The notes: generated from the sequence alone by a model not told the origin. A stretch of DNA of 64,000 nt from Paenibacillus alba (GCF_013204855.1 NZ_JABMKZ010000030.1:1-64000); one strand, 5' to 3'. Shown: positions 34,035 through 43,473, numbered from the stretch's first letter. A program made the numbers and translations.

Positions 34035-34072
34035 GAACCGCTTTCATCATAACTAAAATGAAAGCGGTTCAA
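34035..34072. promoter_or_regulatory. Perfect 13-bp inverted repeat containing cre-like sequence
   Basis: GAACCGCTTTCAT (34035-34047) is exactly mirrored at 34058-34070 across ten bases. Each arm contains TGAAAGCGGTTCA or its complement, close to the CcpA cre consensus. It lies about 40 bp before the binding-protein start and after the response-regulator gene. It could be a catabolite-repression operator, a terminator for the upstream gene, or both. Confidence 0.55.
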
Positions 34073-34130
34073 AACCGATATCTATTCGAATGTTTGTGCT
34101 TTTTTGTTCGATTTATCAAGGTAGGTGCCC

Positions 34131-35339
34131 TTATGTTCGAAGGTGACCGTCTTTTTGTTCGGCGCGGTAGTGGCTTGGCGTTATGCCTGTGCAGCGCTTG
34201 AACCATTTGCTGAAATATTTGCTGTCTCCAAGCCCTGTACGCTCAGCGATATCCTGCATCGTCAGCGTTGTATCTTTCAATAATCCGTAGGCCAGCTTGA
34301 GTTTTCGCTTGTATTGGAAAGCGACGAAGCTGTCTCCCAGCGCTTTCTTGAACAAGATGGAGAAGTGGCTCCGACTGAGACCAACCTGTCCGGCCACATC
34401 ACTCACAGACCACTCCGCTGCTGGATGATCATGCAGCAGTTTCACGGCTTTCCAGATTGGCTCCGGCCAATCCGCTGCCGTTACGCCATAGGTTTTCTCC
34501 AATTCTGCTGCTTTATGCAAGGCTAGCAGCGCTTCAAGACGTTCCTCCGTGCTGGTGAGCGGCCCTCTTTTGGCCCACTGCAGCTTCGCATTTTCGCTTT
34601 TCTGCTCAACAAGCACGCTCTCTGCAGCATTCAGCCGCGACTCCGGCACAATCAAATAGCAGCGCTCATTCCCATATGGGATCACTGCTCCTTCATAGAG
34701 CTGCCGATCCTCCTTGGTCGTTTCCTTCAACAGCTCAAGCCAAGATGCCTCACACCCGGAAGTCTTAATCAAATAGACATAAACAGCCTCGCCATGAAAA
34801 GACCATGCCTCCAGGGTACGTTTCTTCATCTCATCAACGAGTTTGTCATTATGGCCGTTCAACCACGCATAGAGCAGATTGCCCAGCCGCTCATCTTCCT
34901 CTTCGCTGACAGCTGCCTGAATGACTGACGGCGCCATGGATGCTGCTCTTGTCAGCTCATGTTGAAACTTCGCAAGCAGACCTTCCAGCTCGTCATCTTC
35001 AAAAGCCGTTTTGAGCAAATAGCCGGCTGCTCCCAGCTTGATCCCTTGCTGGGCGTATTCGAAATCCCGATGACAGCTAAGCAGTATGATTCTGGTATCG
35101 GGAGCTGTTTCCTTAACGCGGCGCAGCAATTCAATCCCATCCATTTCGGGCATCACAATGTCCGTAATGACCACTTGAGGCTGATGTTCAAGATAAGCTT
35201 CCCATGCTTTGCGTCCGTTCGAGGCGTCCGCTACGACTTCCATGCCGTATTTATCCCAAGGCACCGTAGAACGAAGTCCTTTGCGGACAATGCTCTCGTC
35301 ATCAGCGATAATCACCTTAATCGTCTTGCTTGCTTCCAT
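34131..35339 (-). CDS. YesN-type response regulator with AraC DNA-binding domain
   Basis: A 402-residue regulator. The receiver (1-125) has DDES, phospho-Asp in VVITDIVMPEMDG and Lys in YLLKTAF. A middle region of about 150 residues is followed by an AraC-type double helix-turn-helix (WSVSDVAGQVGLSRSHFSIL and MQDIAERTGLGDSKYFSKWF). It starts behind GGAGGAG and overlaps the kinase gene by 23 bp. It most likely activates the adjacent sugar operon. Confidence 0.9.
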   Translation of the reverse strand: MEASKTIKVIIADDESIVRKGLRSTVPWDKYGMEVVADASNGRKAWEAYLEHQPQVVITDIVMPEMDGIELLRRVKETAPDTRIILLSCHRDFEYAQQGIKLGAAGYLLKTAFEDDELEGLLAKFQHELTRAASMAPSVIQAAVSEEEDERLGNLLYAWLNGHNDKLVDEMKKRTLEAWSFHGEAVYVYLIKTSGCEASWLELLKETTKEDRQLYEGAVIPYGNERCYLIVPESRLNAAESVLVEQKSENAKLQWAKRGPLTSTEERLEALLALHKAAELEKTYGVTAADWPEPIWKAVKLLHDHPAAEWSVSDVAGQVGLSRSHFSILFKKALGDSFVAFQYKRKLKLAYGLLKDTTLTMQDIAERTGLGDSKYFSKWFKRCTGITPSHYRAEQKDGHLRT

Positions 35340-37119
35340 GTGGACTCTCCTCCTTCTCAGGCCATTTCATGATGATCGTTGTCCCTTCACCTTGGATGGC
35401 ATGCACGTTCAACCCATACTGCTGACCAAAATGAAGCTTGAATTTCTGATCGGCATTTTGCACACCAAGCCCTCCCCTGCCCTTACGGTTCGTATCGGTT
35501 GGCAGAAGCAGACGCTTCAGCTTATCCGCAGGAATGCCTGCTCCATTATCAGAAAGGGTAAGAATCAGATGACTGCCTTCTTCCTTGACACTTAAGCGAA
35601 TAATTCCCTTGCCGTCCTCGAAACCGTGAAAGAAAATATTCTCGAACAGCGGCTGCAAGGTCATGCGTGGTATCAGATAGCGCTTGAGCGGCTCGTCACA
35701 CTCCAGCTCATAGTCGAATACAGGGCCATAGCGAACCTCTTGGATTTTCAGGAAATGTTCGATCATCCAGAGCTCTCGGCTCAGCGGAATCAGCTCCTGC
35801 GAGATGTCCAAATTGCCTTCTAGTACCATCGTAAGATGATAAAGCATTTGGCGGATATCCTCCGCTCCCTGCAGTCTGGCTTTCCACTGAATCGAATTGA
35901 GTGTATTGAAAAGCAAATGCGGGTTGATCTGATAATGAAAAGCCTTCAGCTCGGCTTCCTTCTTGAGCCGCTCGCTTCGTTCAACCTCGCCAATCAACGA
36001 CTGAATACCGCCTACCATATTGTTAAAGCTCGTATCCAAGCTCCCCAGCTCATCCTTGGCTTCCACTTGAGTCCTTGTATGCAGCTTGCCAAAGCCAACC
36101 TTCTGCATCGCATCCTTCAGACGGCGAATCCGCGAGGTGAAGCGAGACGAAAATACATAAGCGATCCCAAAAGCCAGCAAGCACGAAGCAACAGCAACCA
36201 TAATCGTGTTCGATCTTATAATGCCCGAAGAACGATAGAACGACTTGGCGGGCAGCCTTGCCTCTATCGTCCATTGATTAGCGGCAAGCGTTTTGTTCCA
36301 GACGATATCACTGGATTGTGAAGTGAAGGCCGATGCTGTCTCATAAATAATTCGCCCTTGCGGATCAGCTATCCGCAGATGAGCCTTCGTATCATTCTCG
36401 AAAAGCTTGAACATATGAAGCAGATCTTCCGCATTCTCCTCGATAAGAATCTTGCTGCCTCGCAGCGCCCCGTAAGGATTGTTGATTGGCACAGCCAAGC
36501 CCAGCACCGTTATCCCGGATTCTTCGGCTTCCTTCATCCCATGATTCTGAGGGTAAAATCCCAGCCAATACTTCCCCACATAAGCATCCGACATCGCTTG
36601 CCAAGCCGAAATGCGATTGAGCTTCGATACATCGAGGTTATTTTCACCATAATAATAGCCGGAATTTGTAATGATATAAATGCCAGCTGTCCGATCAGTT
36701 TTAAGCGCTTTCAGCAAAACTTCAAAATCATCCTTATCCATAATTTCTTTATACGTCGTTGGCACTTGATTACCCAGATCAACTCTTGCAGGATCAAGCA
36801 GATAGGAATAAACCGTTTCTGTCGTTTGATTCATCCGATTCAAATAGGAGCTTGTCTGCTGCTCCAGCTGCGCCACCGTATTCTCGCCATATTTGCCAAA
36901 TTGAGAGTTAATCACCTTCGCAGACTGATAATAGGACAAGGCACCAAGGGAAAGCAGCGGAATAAGCGTCACAATGAGAAAACAAAAAAGCAGCTTCGTG
37001 CGAATACTCCGATAAGAGCCGGACAATAGGCGGATGTTGAGCTTCTTAAGCAAATAATCTTTGATGACCGCACCCTCTCTCCAGCTTTCTCTGTACTTCC
37101 TACTCTTGAAGTGTAGCAT
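35317..37119 (-). CDS. YesM-type sensor histidine kinase
   Basis: A 600-residue kinase. TM1 is near residue 45-65 (LLFCFLIVTLIPLLSLGALS), an extracellular sensor spans about 70-300, and TM2 is near 310. A HAMP domain follows, then the His_kinase box AFHYQINPHLLFNTLNSIQ and an ATPase domain ending GAGIPADKL and GRGGLGVQNADQ. The ATG at 37119 has only weak GGAAAG upstream, so the N-terminus is uncertain by about 20 residues. It probably senses an extracellular sugar, perhaps with the binding protein. Confidence 0.88.
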   Translation of the reverse strand: MLHFKSRKYRESWREGAVIKDYLLKKLNIRLLSGSYRSIRTKLLFCFLIVTLIPLLSLGALSYYQSAKVINSQFGKYGENTVAQLEQQTSSYLNRMNQTTETVYSYLLDPARVDLGNQVPTTYKEIMDKDDFEVLLKALKTDRTAGIYIITNSGYYYGENNLDVSKLNRISAWQAMSDAYVGKYWLGFYPQNHGMKEAEESGITVLGLAVPINNPYGALRGSKILIEENAEDLLHMFKLFENDTKAHLRIADPQGRIIYETASAFTSQSSDIVWNKTLAANQWTIEARLPAKSFYRSSGIIRSNTIMVAVASCLLAFGIAYVFSSRFTSRIRRLKDAMQKVGFGKLHTRTQVEAKDELGSLDTSFNNMVGGIQSLIGEVERSERLKKEAELKAFHYQINPHLLFNTLNSIQWKARLQGAEDIRQMLYHLTMVLEGNLDISQELIPLSRELWMIEHFLKIQEVRYGPVFDYELECDEPLKRYLIPRMTLQPLFENIFFHGFEDGKGIIRLSVKEEGSHLILTLSDNGAGIPADKLKRLLLPTDTNRKGRGGLGVQNADQKFKLHFGQQYGLNVHAIQGEGTTIIMKWPEKEESPHGSKQDD

Positions 37120-37205
37120 GGAACACTTTCCGCGAACAATGGAACCTGCCTTCCAGCGAGGACCCGAAGTCAGCTATCCGGTCATGGTTCCCTCTGCCGA
37201 ATAAA

Positions 37206-37225
37206 ACGGGAAAAGCACCTCCCGT
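37206..37225 (-). terminator. Possible terminator after the GH63-like gene
   Basis: A short stem ACGGGA (37206-37211)/TCCCGT (37220-37225) is followed on the minus strand by TTTTATT, about 35 bp past the stop. Confidence 0.45.
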
Positions 37226-37260
37226 CTGCTAATTTCATGCAGAGAGAAGTGCGGTTATAC

Positions 37261-38967
37261 TTAGGTGGTCGTGTACTCATGACCTAAAATCAAGAACACG
37301 CTTGATGTCCATGTAAAAGCGCGATCGCGCAAGCCTTGTCCCGTCATCGCGTCGAAGTTCTCGGCCATGCCGCTGCGATCGAGCATGCTGCAGAACCGGC
37401 GCGCAACTTCTTGGGCCAGCTCACGATCGCCTGCTGCGGCTGCTCCTTCAACGAGCAGCATCGTGGATGGCGCCCAAATCGGTCCTCGCCAATAGCCATC
37501 CGGATTATAGAAGGGACTACTCACACTCTCCGTGGCCCAGCCATTGTCCGTTAAGAAGCGGCCTTCCTCTCTTAGCCCCTCCAGCAACGCTGTGCGGATC
37601 GGCTCAGGCAGACGCTTGCCCAGCAGGATGGGAACGAACAGCAAGAGGCTATCCCCTTCGGACAGCTCGTGCGTGCCGGAGCGGCAAGCCACGAAGCGGC
37701 CATCCTTCCAGAAATGTCGGATCATTTTATCCAGTGTACCCTCCGCAAGCCTCCGCCATTCGGCCGCTTCCAGCGTATGTCCGAGCAGTCCCGCAATCTC
37801 AGCAAGAAGTTCAGCCTGAAGAATGAGAAAGGCTGCTAAGTCCGGACTTTCCACCGGAATGCCATTGTTGAAGGCTGTGCTGTTATCCCAGCCAGAGTCG
37901 TTGCCGTGATTGTATTGCGGAATGCCATCTCCATCTCCGTCACGATATCGGAACCACCATTTCGTCCATTTGGCGAGCGGTTCATACACTTCCCGAAGCT
38001 GCGCTTCCTTGATATAGTCGGTTCTAGCCATCATCCAAGCTAGCGTCCATCCGTGGATCGGCGGCTTGTTGCAGTTCCAAAGCTCATACTTATCATTGAT
38101 GAAATCCGGAATCAAACCGCTCTCATCCTGCCGATCGAAGAAAATCATGAATTGATCCCAAGCCAGCTTCGGATCATGCCGAACCAGTGCCATCGCATTG
38201 AAGCAGTGGTCCCAGCTCCAAATATTCGTCATCCAGTTTTTGGACATGTACATGGCTGGACGAGTCAAGCACCCCTCTGCCGGTACAAGGCAGGACCAAG
38301 TGATATAAGCCGCAAGTTCCCTGCTTTCCTGCCAGCATTCCGGCAGAGACAAGCTGCGGCCCAGCCATAGACTAAACTCTTCCTTCACCTGCTTGACAGC
38401 CTCATCGAAAGAGTCCCATTCGGCACGCGGCTCCCACACGGTGCGGAACTCCTCAACAGCAAACTCGGATATGCCTGACTTGCGGTCTGGCATGAAGTCA
38501 GCGATGACGTAGGAGCTTTTGATTTTGTCCCATGGAACCTCCATCTTCAAGTCGCCAGCCAGCGTTGTCAGCATGAACCTGCATGCATGGGTGAAGCTGT
38601 TCACTTCCCAGCTGTTGGTCGCTGCTTGATAGGCATAATCATAGGCAGCCGTGCGAAAAGTTAGGCGGATTCCGCAGCCTTGGGTGCGAATCCGAAAGGT
38701 TCGATGATCGGAGATGCAGATCTCAGCCGTTAAGCCAGCCGTCGATCGCAGCTTGATCAGCTCAGGGCTAGCTTCAGTCTGGAATGGCACGACTTGGCCG
38801 CTTTCATCCAGCATATCCATATGGAACGCCTCGCCGAATTTATCATCGCCGCCGCGCACTGTGCGCAGATACAGGCCTTGTTGTCGGTCTTGGGCTTCAG
38901 GCAGAAGCGAAATCGCTAGAAACGATTCTCTTCGGCTGAAAGGTACAACGTTCAAGTCAAAGTTCAT
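37261..38967 (-). CDS. GH63-like (clan GH-G) glycosidase
   Basis: A 568-residue cytoplasmic protein. A beta-rich N-terminal domain to about residue 190 is followed by an (alpha/alpha)6 barrel. Barrel motifs are WSWDHCFNAMAL, YRDGDGDGIPQYNHG, NDSGWDNSTAF (containing the likely catalytic Asp), GIPVESPDLAAF and DGYWRGPIWAPS. Relatives include E. coli YgjK and mannosylglycerate hydrolases, so the exact linkage is unknown. The start ATG follows AAAGGAG. It is the first gene of the carbohydrate locus and is preceded by a cre-like site. Confidence 0.8.
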   Translation of the reverse strand: MNFDLNVVPFSRRESFLAISLLPEAQDRQQGLYLRTVRGGDDKFGEAFHMDMLDESGQVVPFQTEASPELIKLRSTAGLTAEICISDHRTFRIRTQGCGIRLTFRTAAYDYAYQAATNSWEVNSFTHACRFMLTTLAGDLKMEVPWDKIKSSYVIADFMPDRKSGISEFAVEEFRTVWEPRAEWDSFDEAVKQVKEEFSLWLGRSLSLPECWQESRELAAYITWSCLVPAEGCLTRPAMYMSKNWMTNIWSWDHCFNAMALVRHDPKLAWDQFMIFFDRQDESGLIPDFINDKYELWNCNKPPIHGWTLAWMMARTDYIKEAQLREVYEPLAKWTKWWFRYRDGDGDGIPQYNHGNDSGWDNSTAFNNGIPVESPDLAAFLILQAELLAEIAGLLGHTLEAAEWRRLAEGTLDKMIRHFWKDGRFVACRSGTHELSEGDSLLLFVPILLGKRLPEPIRTALLEGLREEGRFLTDNGWATESVSSPFYNPDGYWRGPIWAPSTMLLVEGAAAAGDRELAQEVARRFCSMLDRSGMAENFDAMTGQGLRDRAFTWTSSVFLILGHEYTTT

Positions 38968-38988
38968 AAGTAGTCTCCTTTGCGAAAA

Positions 38989-39004
38989 CAGTATGCGCTT
39001 TCAT
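38989..39004 (-). promoter_or_regulatory. cre-like site upstream of the GH63-like gene
   Basis: Minus strand ATGAAAGCGCATACTG resembles the CcpA consensus (TGAAAGCG core), 20-40 bp before the start codon. It shares TGAAAGCG with the inverted repeat at 34035-34070. Confidence 0.45.
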
Positions 39005-39159
39005 TGTATCGAAAGGAGTGGTGCGGAAGAACCGACAGTTGTTTGTCATGGGCAGGCAATTTGTTGTGTGCTGAGCGTTCTCCGAGGTTCCGGGGTCATT
39101 TTGTTCGATGATTTTCGTTATATTGTTCGAATTCGTGGTACATGAGCAAAATCTAATAA

Positions 39160-39202
39160 CAAAAAAAGCCAAACACTGTGAATTCACAGGTTCAGCTTCT
39201 AG
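39160..39202 (-). terminator. Terminator of the cta cluster
   Basis: Minus-strand AGC..AAC.TGTG-AATT-CACA.GTT..GCT stem followed by seven T's, overlapping the very end of the DUF420 gene region. Confidence 0.7.
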
Positions 39203-39203
39203 T

Positions 39204-39659
39204 TTACAATCCGAAAATCGCATCAATGACGGGCTTCGTCGTTCCGCCTGGGTACATGATATACAATAATACGTAAACCAATACACCCGTTGGAGCTGTA
39301 AGCAGCCATACAATAGCGGCAACTCGTCCAATTTTCTTATGTTTAAGAAATTTGTTTTTATAAGCAAACCAAAGGGTGACGAGGCCAAGTACGCCTCCAA
39401 TGGTTGCCAATGTAATATGGAAAAATAAAAACAGGTGATAAGGCAGCTTCAAACTCTCAGGTCCGCCAAAAGCTGTGTTTCCTTCGAACAAGGTTCTAGA
39501 CATATAAATAATAAAGAACGCTAGTGCGAATATCGCACCAAAAACCATCAGTTTTTGATGTGTTTCGCGGTGCCCTTTTACAATATGATACCAGCCGAAG
39601 CCGACAAATATGGCACTAATGACGATAAACATCGTAGAAATCGTGGGTAAAATGTGCAT
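39204..39659 (-). CDS. ctaM: DUF420 membrane protein (CtaM/YozB-like)
   Basis: A 151-residue membrane protein with four to five segments. Conserved His and Arg residues are at YHIVKGHRETHQK, SRTLFEGNTAFGGP and YHLFLFFHITLA. DUF420 proteins (CtaM in Staphylococcus, YozB in Bacillus) take part in maturation of haem-copper oxidases, which fits the last place in the caa3 cluster. It starts 16 bp after ctaG. Confidence 0.8.
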   Translation of the reverse strand: MHILPTISTMFIVISAIFVGFGWYHIVKGHRETHQKLMVFGAIFALAFFIIYMSRTLFEGNTAFGGPESLKLPYHLFLFFHITLATIGGVLGLVTLWFAYKNKFLKHKKIGRVAAIVWLLTAPTGVLVYVLLYIMYPGGTTKPVIDAIFGL

Positions 39660-39675
39660 CTCTTAAATCCTTTCT

Positions 39676-40533
39676 CTAAGCGCGATTCCAATTCCCGCCT
39701 TGATTATTCAAGCTTTCTTGGTTCTCCAGTGCTTCCAATTCATCATCTTCCTTACGCTCTCTACGGTACCACCGAAAGAAAATGTAAGCAAGCGTTGCGC
39801 CGTAAACGATTTCTTGGATGATCTTCATAATAACACCGCCCAATTGCTGGTCATCAAGCGGCGACAGGTGAGCAAAAGGGACCGTTACATTCGAATACAT
39901 ATCGTAGATAACGGAATCTGCAAAAATAATAAGTGCACATGCCGGTGTCAGGAGAACGCCATTTCCGAAAATATAAGCCATTTTCTTCAGATCGTTCAAA
40001 CGGTTTAACTCCGGAATTGGACAAAAAACTGGAAACCACATCATGAATGCTGTGAACAGAAGCAGCGTATGATAACCCAATAATGCTAAGTCATTCTTCA
40101 TTAAGTTATCCATAACAAGCGGCATATGATAGATCGAAAATAGCATATTGAACAAGAACAACGCAATCAGCGGGCGGGAGAAGAAAGAAAATAAACCGCG
40201 GAATACCACATTCCTCATGAATGGTCTGAGCAACCACTCCGGAGTCCCCAACCAGATACAGATCGGAACAATGAGATACAGAATCGTTTGCTGCAGCATA
40301 TGCATGCTGAATAAGTAATGATGTCCTATGTAATTAATCGGACTTCCTTGGCCCACATAGAAGAGAAAAAGCCCCGTATAAAAAGATAGCTGCTGTACGA
40401 CCGTAACGGACCCGACCTCTGTAGAATTCCCATTCCCCTTGACGACAAAGCGACGATAAACATATCCGACAACAACGAGCACCAACAGTAAAACAGGATT
40501 CCACAACTCGAAAAATCCGCCAATTTGGTTCAT
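39676..40533 (-). CDS. ctaG: Cytochrome c oxidase assembly factor CtaG (caa3 type)
   Basis: A 285-residue protein with about seven membrane segments and conserved motifs QGSPINYIGHHYLFSMHML and QQTILYLIVPICIWLGTP. It belongs to the caa3_CtaG family, required for CuB/oxidase assembly in Bacillus and unrelated to proteobacterial CtaG. The ATG at 40533 is preferred over an in-frame TTG at 40545 that abuts AGGAG. A terminator separates it from ctaF, so read-through or a separate promoter is needed. Confidence 0.88.
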   Translation of the reverse strand: MNQIGGFFELWNPVLLLVLVVVGYVYRRFVVKGNGNSTEVGSVTVVQQLSFYTGLFLFYVGQGSPINYIGHHYLFSMHMLQQTILYLIVPICIWLGTPEWLLRPFMRNVVFRGLFSFFSRPLIALFLFNMLFSIYHMPLVMDNLMKNDLALLGYHTLLLFTAFMMWFPVFCPIPELNRLNDLKKMAYIFGNGVLLTPACALIIFADSVIYDMYSNVTVPFAHLSPLDDQQLGGVIMKIIQEIVYGATLAYIFFRWYRRERKEDDELEALENQESLNNQGGNWNRA

Positions 40534-40600
40534 ACCTGTACGCAATCTCCTTTCAACGATAGGTCTAAATGTGTTATGTCTATTTCTCTATTGCGGTAAA

Positions 40601-40637
40601 AAAAGAGGAGGCACTTTGTCTAGACAAAGTTGCCTCT
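40601..40637 (-). terminator. Terminator between ctaF and ctaG
   Basis: GAGGCACTTTGTC (from 40608) pairs with GACAAAGTTGCCTC (to 40636) and is followed on the minus strand by CTCTTTTTTT. It is strong and lies within 12 bp of the ctaF stop. Confidence 0.88.
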
Positions 40638-40647
40638 TCCTGATTGC

Positions 40648-40962
40648 TTACCACCAAACCCAATATACGGCCATAATAACACAGGTGAGCGCTACGAAAG
40701 CTCCTCCCGCGATGAAAATTAGCGGGAATAAGTGTCCTCTTTCTTTGGCATGCATCCAGAATAACAACTGGATCACAGCTTGCACAATAGCCAGAGTAAC
40801 GATGAAGATTAGGATAAACGAACGATCCAAATCTCCGTATAACACGACAGCAAATGCAAGCATCGTGAGCAAGATCGAAATAATGTAAGACAAGTAGTGG
40901 TTCAAAGTTGATTCATGCTTAACGCGTTTAGGTGCGGATATATCATGAGAGTTGCTGCTCAT
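40648..40962 (-). CDS. ctaF: Cytochrome caa3 oxidase subunit IV
   Basis: A 104-residue protein with three membrane segments (YIISILLTMLAFAVVLYG, FILIFIVTLAIVQAVIQL, IFIAGGAFVALTCVIMAVYW). It matches the COX4-like prokaryotic subunit. It begins one base after the ctaE stop. Confidence 0.9.
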   Translation of the reverse strand: MSSNSHDISAPKRVKHESTLNHYLSYIISILLTMLAFAVVLYGDLDRSFILIFIVTLAIVQAVIQLLFWMHAKERGHLFPLIFIAGGAFVALTCVIMAVYWVWW

Positions 40963-40963
40963 C

Positions 40964-41578
40964 TTAGTGACCCACCTTCCCCATCAGATAAACGACTGTG
41001 AAGATAAATACCCAAACTAAGTCAATAAAGTGCCAATACAATCCTGCAACATAAAACTTCGGTGCTGTAACGACGGTCAGACCCTTTTTAAATCCTTGAA
41101 TGATTAACAAGGTAATCCAGCAAACACCGAATGCAACGTGCGCTCCATGGAAGCCAACTAACGTGTAGAAGGAAGTGGAGAACGCGCTTGTTGTGAATTT
41201 GTGACCTTCGTGCACATATTCAACGAACTCATAAATCTCAAGACCCAAGAACGTAAGACCAAACAATACAGTAACAATTAACCAACCTAATAATTGGCCA
41301 AGCTTCTGTCTGTGCATCGCAATGATTGCGAAAACACTTGTTAAACTACTTGTTAAGAGAATGAAAGTGGACCAGCCCACTGTTTTGAGTTTGAATATTT
41401 CTTGAGCTGTAGGACCATCCGGAACAGAGTTCCGAAGCGCAATGTACGTTGCGAATAAACAACCGAACAAAACAACCTCGGCACCCAAGAACAACCAAAA
41501 GCCAAGAACCTTATTTTTCCCTTCGAGGGTAGCCGTTTCCGGATTAGCAGGCAGTGCGCCCGTATGATGAGTACTCAT
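40964..41578 (-). CDS. ctaE: Cytochrome caa3 oxidase subunit III
   Basis: A 204-residue protein with five membrane segments and the COX3 signature GFWLFLGAEVVLFGCLF. VGFHGAHVAFGVCW and LYWHFIDLVWVFIF follow. It overlaps ctaD by 4 bp (ATGA). It stabilises the oxidase and the proton-uptake path. Confidence 0.92.
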   Translation of the reverse strand: MSTHHTGALPANPETATLEGKNKVLGFWLFLGAEVVLFGCLFATYIALRNSVPDGPTAQEIFKLKTVGWSTFILLTSSLTSVFAIIAMHRQKLGQLLGWLIVTVLFGLTFLGLEIYEFVEYVHEGHKFTTSAFSTSFYTLVGFHGAHVAFGVCWITLLIIQGFKKGLTVVTAPKFYVAGLYWHFIDLVWVFIFTVVYLMGKVGH

Positions 41579-43446
41579 GCCTTTACCCCCTTGTCATCTT
41601 CAAGCTCTTCCGGTTCAATATGCCAACCATGGTCGTCATAAACGGAACGCAAGAACATCGCAATAAATGTAACTAAGATACCCGCGGCTGCTACATAGTA
41701 GTTTTTGTACATGAAACCAAAACCAGCAATGAATAAGCCAACGGACATTACGAGCGGTAAAATCGATGAGGATGGCATGTGAATCGAACCTACTGGTTCT
41801 GCCGGCGTCATCTCTTTGTTGCCCGCCATTTTTTCTTTCCAAAGTGCATCTAATCCGCGAACAAGCGGCGTTTGTTTGAAGTTGTATTCTGGTGCAGGTG
41901 AAGGAATCGCCCACTCCAATGTACGGCCATCCCATGGATCTGCAAGAGCCCTTTTTGGTTTTCTTTGTGTTGCAATAATGTTGATCAGGAATACCAATGT
42001 ACCGATACCCATCAAGAATGCACCTACAGTGGAAACTAAGTTACCTACTTCAAGATCGTGTCCAGGCTGGTACGTAAAGACACGACGCGGCATTCCCATA
42101 AGTCCCAAGAAATGCTGAGGGAAGAATGTTAAATGGAAACCAATGAAGAACAACCAGAAATGTAATTTACCCATGCCTTCATTCAGCATACGACCGAACA
42201 TTTTTGGCCACCAGTAGTAAAGACCTGAAAACAAACCAAGTACTAGACCACCAACGATAACATAGTGAAAGTGAGCAACTACGAAATACGTGTCATGGTA
42301 TTGGAAGTCAGCTGCAGGAATCGCAAGCATAACCCCTGTTGTTCCCCCCATTACGAAGGTAGGAATAAACGCTGTTGCGAAAATATTCGCAGTCGTGAAA
42401 CGGATTTGTCCGCCCCACAGCGTGAACAGCCAGTTAAAGATTTTCACACCAGTCGGTACAGCAATCGCCATTGTTGCAATCGCGAAGATCGAGTTAGCTA
42501 CTGGACCCAGACCTGATGTAAACATGTGATGGACCCAAACCATGAAGCCTAGGAAACCAATCAATACAGTCGCGAATACCATGGAGCTGTATCCGAAAAG
42601 ACGTTTTTTGGAGAACGTTGATACGATCTCAGAAATGATACCGAAGGCTGGAAGAATCAAAATGTAAACTTCGGGGTGCCCGAAAATCCAGAATAAATGT
42701 TCCCAAAGTACGTTGTTACCGCCTCTAGCTGCATCGAAGAAAGCACCGCCAAAGATACGGTCAAACATAAGTTCAACAAGGGCAACCGTAATCGCAGGGA
42801 ACGCAAGTACGATCAAACCAGAAGTGATGAAAGCTGTCCATGTGAACATCGGCATACGCATATACGTAAGACCTGGTGCACGCATGTTGATAATGGTAAC
42901 AAGGAAGTTAATCCCCCCGATTAGGGTACCAATACCGGCAATTTGCAAACCAAGAACGTAGAAATCGGTTCCTTGCAAGTTATTCTCAATCGTCTGACCC
43001 CATCCGGCGTCGGTAATCGAGGATAATGGTGCATATCCCGTCCACCCGCCATCTGGCGCGCCGCCCAAGAACCAGCTTGTGTTCATAAGCACGCCGCCCG
43101 CGAAGAACAGCCAGAACCCAAGTGAGTTAACGAATGGGAACGCAACGTCCCTTGCACCAATTTGCAGAGGTACGATGGCATTCATGAAAGCGAAGATGAT
43201 CGGCATAGCCGCAAAGAAAATCATCGTTGTTCCGTGCATCGTTGTTAATTGGTTAAATGAATCTCCGATGAAAATATGTTGATCCGGGAAAGCAAGCTGT
43301 ATCCGGATCAGGATGGCTTCAAGTCCCCCTACGAGGAAGAATAAACCGCCCGCGAGTAAGTACAGGATCCCGATTTTCTTATGATCGACTGTTGTGAGCC
43401 AATCCATCAGACCGGTGTGTTTTTTTACTGGATGTGCGTGAGCCAA
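41575..43446 (-). CDS. ctaD: Cytochrome caa3 oxidase subunit I
   Basis: A 623-residue catalytic subunit with about 14 membrane segments. Haem and CuB ligands lie in LTTMHGTTMIFF, FWIFGHPEVYILILP, WVHHMFTSG and VVAHFHYVIVGG; the C-terminal extension is typical of Bacillus CtaD. It reduces oxygen to water and pumps protons. The start is TTG at 43446, eight bases behind AAAGGAGG. Confidence 0.95.
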   Translation of the reverse strand: MAHAHPVKKHTGLMDWLTTVDHKKIGILYLLAGGLFFLVGGLEAILIRIQLAFPDQHIFIGDSFNQLTTMHGTTMIFFAAMPIIFAFMNAIVPLQIGARDVAFPFVNSLGFWLFFAGGVLMNTSWFLGGAPDGGWTGYAPLSSITDAGWGQTIENNLQGTDFYVLGLQIAGIGTLIGGINFLVTIINMRAPGLTYMRMPMFTWTAFITSGLIVLAFPAITVALVELMFDRIFGGAFFDAARGGNNVLWEHLFWIFGHPEVYILILPAFGIISEIVSTFSKKRLFGYSSMVFATVLIGFLGFMVWVHHMFTSGLGPVANSIFAIATMAIAVPTGVKIFNWLFTLWGGQIRFTTANIFATAFIPTFVMGGTTGVMLAIPAADFQYHDTYFVVAHFHYVIVGGLVLGLFSGLYYWWPKMFGRMLNEGMGKLHFWLFFIGFHLTFFPQHFLGLMGMPRRVFTYQPGHDLEVGNLVSTVGAFLMGIGTLVFLINIIATQRKPKRALADPWDGRTLEWAIPSPAPEYNFKQTPLVRGLDALWKEKMAGNKEMTPAEPVGSIHMPSSSILPLVMSVGLFIAGFGFMYKNYYVAAAGILVTFIAMFLRSVYDDHGWHIEPEELEDDKGVKA

Positions 43447-43473
43447 CGTATTAACCTCCTTTACCTGAGAAGT

